A stretch of 64,000 bases of DNA, from the NCBI GenBank assembly GCA_028023455.1, contig JAQFVV010006426.1, forward strand, positions 1,056,001-1,120,000, written 5' to 3'. The notes under the pieces were generated by a model. That model made no database searches and was not told where the DNA came from. It saw nothing but the letters and a program-made list of their open reading frames with translations. Positions 59,635-64,000 of this stretch are shown here, in pieces; position 1 is the stretch's first letter, and every line of letters begins with the position of its first letter. Origin of the DNA: Epiperipatus broadwayi. Lineage: Eukaryota; Onychophora; Udeonychophora; Euonychophora; Peripatidae. Made by a program: the position numbers and the translations under genes.

Positions 59635-61443
59635 AAAATGTTTTTTTTTTAAAAAAAAAAAAAAAGAAGGGAGAGTAAAAATAACGCTTTAAAAATAAAA
59701 ATGAAATAAATAAGTGTATAATGAAGGTATTAATGAAAATAAAACATTATCAAATAAAAAAAAAAAGAAAAAAGTGTATTAAATTAGGATTGAGGTGTGT
59801 GCGAGTATTTGGGCAAAGATATAAATGTCAGGCCTGACTTTTGTTGGATTAAGCCTTTTCTTGCGGTGACTTTGTTCTACAGATGGGTAGTGCGAAGAAT
59901 AAATAATACTGATGATGATGCGCCAGTAGAAAAGTCCTGGCATATAAAAAGTAATAAATCTGGAGGAAAAATTTCCAGTAGAACCAAATAAAATAAATAT
60001 TTTAGCAAGTCGAATGTACAGTAGAGATAGTCCTGCCATTCACAAATCTTAAAGTCCCTTTTCAGGATCCGTTGTGCACAACAGTTGCCCATGCTGTAGT
60101 CACCACTTCCGCAAGAAATTGAGGGTTGGTTTGAATCAGCACAAGATCTATCTGTGTGTTGAATTGCCTTATACTTTGCTGCCTACTTCTCTTAACATTA
60201 CATTTATTACCTAATGATGAAAATAAAAACTAAAAATGCACTCTAGAAAAATAAAAATTTGAAGTGGTCAATACTTAGGAAAAGTGATCAATGCACATAT
60301 TAATCAAGAAAAATGTTCGTAAATAAATAAGTAGGTCAAATAGTTAAAATAAAATCGATAAAATCAAGTTAAATAAATAAGCGTAAATAAATCTATAGTA
60401 AATAATAATCAAGAATGACTCGTAATAAACTAATCGATTTTTTTATTTTATTGAATACACGCATGTTAAATAAAGATGTTCATAATGATTTAAAAATAAT
60501 ATTATAAGATTAGTGTAAATAAATATTTTAAATAATGTTTCTTAAGGGTTATAAATAATATTGTAATATAAATAAATAGTGTAAGATATTGTTCATGTGA
60601 ATTTAAAAGTAAGGTTGGAAGATTAATAATAAAAAAATAAAAGTCAATCTAAGGTGAATTAAGAGTGTATAAGTATACATGTGTATATACGCGCATATAC
60701 ACTGGTAATATTCGGTAAATATGATACCTCATGATGCGTATCTTAAATGTATTTATCTAGATATCCTTTTAGGTTATGTTCTTGGCATTGCTGCACCTCA
60801 TTATGCGTGCAAATAGGGATTTATTTAGTATAGATTCCCTGTAAGCAAGTCCAGTAATAACTCGATATCTAGAATATTAGTAAGTGTAGAATTATGCTGC
60901 ACATATACACATGTGTAGGAAGTTATCTATAGAAAAAGGGAATGAGGGTAGTATAGAAATAAGTTTAGTTAAGGATAAGTTTAAAACTGCCGACTGGATA
61001 AATTTTAGTACCCGTAACGGACTTGTCAGGGATCATTCCTCTTTCCAAAGCGTAAGTCGAAAATGGACAGTTGAAAATTCCTGCCATTTCGCAGCCACCC
61101 TTTCTTTTTCCAAGTCCGATCAAGAGAATCGGCAAATGAAGTTTCAATTTTATACACGTGTAAGTTGGTGTAAGTCAGCGAATCTGCTTCCGTGTCGTTT
61201 TCCAAAAGATCCCTGTGCCTCAAAATTGGTTTGTCCCGGTGGTCGTTATCCATGATTTAGATCATTGTGAGCAATGTATTCGGCATAGATAGAAGGAAAG
61301 GATAGTCAAAACAGATTGCCCTTTGTATGTTAAGTAAAAGATATTAAAAAGCTAACTTAGAAAAATAATAAATTAATAAATCTTTAGAGTCAAGAATTAA
61401 AATAGCAAGAGATAAAATGGTCAAAAATGATGCATTTTACTCT
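59635..61443 (+). other. Element interior, 3' half, no recognised gene
   Basis: It begins with T and A runs (59641-59664). Open frames of 60-114 codons exist on both strands at 59779-60092 and 60911-61255, in zones of higher G+C than the surroundings. The frame at 60911-61255 (+) overlaps another at 61026-61253 (-), so neither can be chosen, and none shows a retroviral domain. These patches may be fragments of deleted pol or env coding sequence or conserved RNA signals. Confidence 0.4.
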
Positions 61444-61461
61444 AAAACGGAGCGGGGGGGG
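61444..61461 (+). promoter_or_regulatory. Polypurine tract candidate
   Basis: AAAACGGAGCGGGGGGGG is purine-rich apart from two C residues and ends 5 bp before the 3' LTR (61467), where plus-strand DNA synthesis would be primed. Confidence 0.6.
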
Positions 61462-61466
61462 TGTAA

Positions 61467-63070
61467 TGTGCCAAGGCCATTTGGCACATGTATATAAAAT
61501 AATTTTGTCTAAAAAAATTATTAAAATAAAAAAAATCTTCCGTAAAAGAGTTGAAATAAAAGTTGAAAAATAATTGATTAAAAGTGGGAAGGTTTTTTTT
61601 ATTAAAGTTAAACTAAAGGTTTTATAAAAAGGAAGTAAAGAGTTTATTATTATTAGTTGAAATACAATTTAAAAGGTTTAAAGAAAATATATAAATCTCT
61701 TCATTTAAATTAAAGAAGAAAAATAATCTTAAAACTATTTTTGATTTTAGAATAATAAAATATATATGTGCGTGTGAATGTAAATAAATGTAAGCTGTTA
61801 ATAAGAGATATAATAAATGCGTGTTAAAATCGTATTGAAAAACACATGAAAATAAATATTGAAATGAAATATATTTAAAAACACAGCGGTGGGCTACTAA
61901 AGATATAAAAACAACACATTTTGAAATAGCTACTACTAATTAAACAATCTTCAAAAACACGTTGTCAAAGGATTAGTTATCAATGAAATTTCGACAACAC
62001 TCATTTGCCGGAGAATATTAAAACAAAAAACACTTTGCAGATATAAATAGCTAGATTTTTATCGGAGTTCAGTTTTATGCAGTCTAATTTTCAGTGACAG
62101 TCTTGTTTCCGTTCAGATAACAGTGCAGTTTCTATTATGTATCCCGAAATAAAAATGCATCGTTGAGCAGCTTTCGGAAATATACGCTCGTGCTTCAGCC
62201 TTTTAGTCCAACAAGATCATCAAAACCTGCTTGTGAAATAATGTCTGCATAACAACTCAGAAATCCTCCTCAAACGTTCAACTGTCTTCAAAAATAAAAC
62301 CAATGGATTCACATAAAATCTCTTCAAGAAACGTCAAAATCTAACCGGTTAGATATACTCCATCAGAAGCAGCCGACAACAAGCAATATCCACGTTCCAA
62401 AAATCCTAGGTAAACATTTATTTATTATCATTTATACGTAGTAGCCACCGCTGTAATTCGTAAAAATTCAAGATTCAAATTATATAAACTCTATAAGCAT
62501 GCATAAAATGAACTATTGATGTGCGTGTTTGTGAATGTTAGATAATTTAAATGTCAAAGATTATTTTCGCTCTTTCATAAAATATATCATATTATGTTAA
62601 CTTAAAATGTGTGTGTTATTTATAGATTTATAAAAAATGTTTATCATTAGTAAATGTTAGTTAATAAATTGTCTTTAAAATTAAACTTTATTCGTCAGTC
62701 AATTCTTTTTATCAATTGTTTTTCTATATTTTATTACTGATTAAAATTAGACTGGGCTAGTTTATGGGATGGTTTCGAGCGCTGGATTATGAGCCTACTG
62801 CCCGAATAATTTAATCCTTGGACTAGCTGGCGCCCCGGGGTTTACTCCGAAACAAATAAAGTATTTGGATAGTAGGGGTTTGAATCTAGCAGCCGAGGTG
62901 GGCCATTGTTGATAGTTAAAGCTATCAATAAGATCTCCCATTTTGCTCGAACGTGCCGGCTCGTTCACGTAACATTTATAAGATTATAAATGTATTATGA
63001 AGGAGTTTGAAACCGGTCAAAACTTATATATACGTATAAGTAAGTGGTTTCAGTGGTTTGACCTGGTACA
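61467..63070 (+). repeat. 3' LTR, 1604 bp
   Basis: Full-length match to 56380-57992. The differences include loss of 9 bp in the AGCAGCAGAAGC region (5' copy near 57282-57297) and single substitutions throughout. The TATA box and initiator are intact at 62042-62072. Confidence 0.85.
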
Positions 63071-63074
63071 AGAT

Positions 63075-64000
63075 AGATATTCTTGCCATTTGTTATTGTG
63101 ATCAGATGGAAAAAGAAAAAAAGTAAGTTGTGAAGTCATATAGTATTTATTTTTAATGGTCTGATAAGGTGGTCATTTTTCTTCCATGCCCATGATCAAT
63201 TTCATTTTATGAATAGGCTTAGGATTTTCTTCAAGTAGCTAGCCATTAGTCAATCTAGCTAATTATCCATTAGTGCTTGGTAAATGGGTATCTAGTTATT
63301 TATTAACTAGAAAATAAAATTTCCATCTTAATCTGGATGAGTCAGGTAACTGTCAAAAATAATTATAATATGATGTGAGGCTTTTATTATTGTGGGTGCA
63401 AACTCATTGTTGTTTTTATTTTTATAGGTTTTGTGATTAAAAAAGGCTTGTCCATTTCAATTTACCTGACATTTACCTAAAATCTTCTCAGAAAGGTAGG
63501 CATATGTTGAAATGCAAAAAAAATGAAGCATTTTGCATCTTAGTTTGAATGTTTTATTATGAACTAATCAAAATGGATACTTGATCATGCAAACAAATAT
63601 CATATTTTAGATTCAATGCTTAAACTGAACACTAAATTTAGAAACCATCGTGAATTAAATTTTTTTTATTAATAAATATCTACAGAAATAATTATAGAAT
63701 AAGTAAAAGAAAATGGAATATATTATTAGAACATGAATGGATATTATAGGGCTCTATGATAAAGTAAAAGTGTTGTTGGAGCAAATGGAGACATAATTTA
63801 TGTTCAGGAATAATAATAGTCATAATGATTAAAAGCTATATAGCGAAGGGGTCCAGTCTATAACTGTGTCATGACTGATGTTAAATATGCTAAAAGTAAA
63901 TATTAAAGAATACAGTTTTGCTTTGTCTTATGGCTTTCCTCTGCATGCAATAGATCACCTGATTTTTACAGCCTTCAAGAGATTAAACATTCCTTTTTGA
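63075..64000. other. Non-coding, nothing recognised
   Basis: A+T-rich sequence downstream of the LTR element. No exon with SMG6 similarity was found before the window ends. Confidence 0.4.

Larger units (their letters stand above)
56376..63074 (+). mobile_element. Complete non-autonomous LTR retrotransposon, AGAT target duplication
   Basis: LTRs 56380-57992 and 61467-63070 are direct repeats that both begin TGTGCCAAGG and end GGTACA. AGAT flanks the element at 56376-56379 and 63071-63074. The element is 6691 bp with a 3474 bp interior that has a primer-site-like sequence, one 248-codon frame, a 126 bp tandem duplication and a purine-rich tract before the 3' LTR, but no protease, RT or integrase. 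By eye the LTRs differ at roughly 40 sites (about 2-3 %) plus a 9 bp indel, so the insertion is fairly recent. Structurally it is a LARD-like derivative that must use enzymes from another element. Confidence 0.85.

Noticed and set aside
60911-61255. 114-codon ORF as a gene of the LTR element
   Set aside because: An equally long frame overlaps on the other strand, no domain is visible, and length alone is not evidence here; noted only as part of the interior.

Overview
This is animal nuclear DNA: strongly A+T-rich (about three quarters by eye), with spliceosomal introns and many mobile elements. One host gene is visible. Two in-phase exons on the + strand (12921-15054 and 38978-39130), separated by a 23.9 kb intron, encode a protein resembling SMG6/EST1A, the endonuclease of nonsense-mediated mRNA decay. 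The first exon carries two exon-junction-complex-binding-like motifs and a long low-complexity linker. The second resembles the segment just before the 14-3-3-like/TPR domain. The true start and the TPR and PIN domains lie outside the window or in exons I could not find. Large introns, high A+T and the element mix (RTE-like LINEs, Penelope-like elements, ZBED5/GTF2IRD2-type hATs, Ty3-like LTR elements, tRNA-derived SINEs) suggest a large-genome protostome such as an arachnid, another arthropod or a mollusc. The species cannot be fixed from the sequence.

Layout. 1-12.9 kb: non-coding, with relics of RTE-like LINEs (+ at 2.9-4.2 kb, - at 8.3-8.7 kb), a piggyBac relic (4.9-5.6 kb), a tandem repeat (6.8-7.1 kb) and two head-to-head Penelope-like RT relics (10.06-10.66 kb). 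12.9-15.1 kb: large SMG6 exon. 15.1-39.0 kb: the intron. It holds a 532 bp SINE foldback (17.03-17.56 kb), a LINE relic (18.2-18.9 kb), a Ty3-like element with unusually long 2.6 kb LTRs and gag plus protease but no visible RT or integrase (21.64-28.42 kb), a hAT relic with a SINE inside it (30-32.7 kb), an inverted solo LTR of the same Ty3-like family with a 4 bp target duplication (33.39-35.92 kb), and an RTE-like LINE relic (36.2-38.8 kb). 38978-39130: second SMG6 exon. 39.1-64 kb: probably the next intron. It holds copies and foldbacks of an unnamed ~440 bp repeat (39.6-45.5 kb), a TIR-bearing MITE whose inverted pair forms the centre of a 1.09 kb palindrome (52.60-53.69 kb), a second hAT relic (53.5-56.0 kb), and an intact non-autonomous LTR element with AGAT target duplications (56380-63070) whose only substantial ORF is a 248-residue coiled-coil protein.

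The most notable signal is not a new gene pathway. It is the density of long inverted repeats built from different element families: SINE, Penelope-like, ~440 bp repeat, MITE/hAT and opposed LTRs, nearly all within or next to SMG6 introns. Next is the pol-less LTR element with a lone coiled-coil ORF and a well-preserved TATA plus initiator promoter in both LTRs. All alignments here were made by eye; no searches were run.
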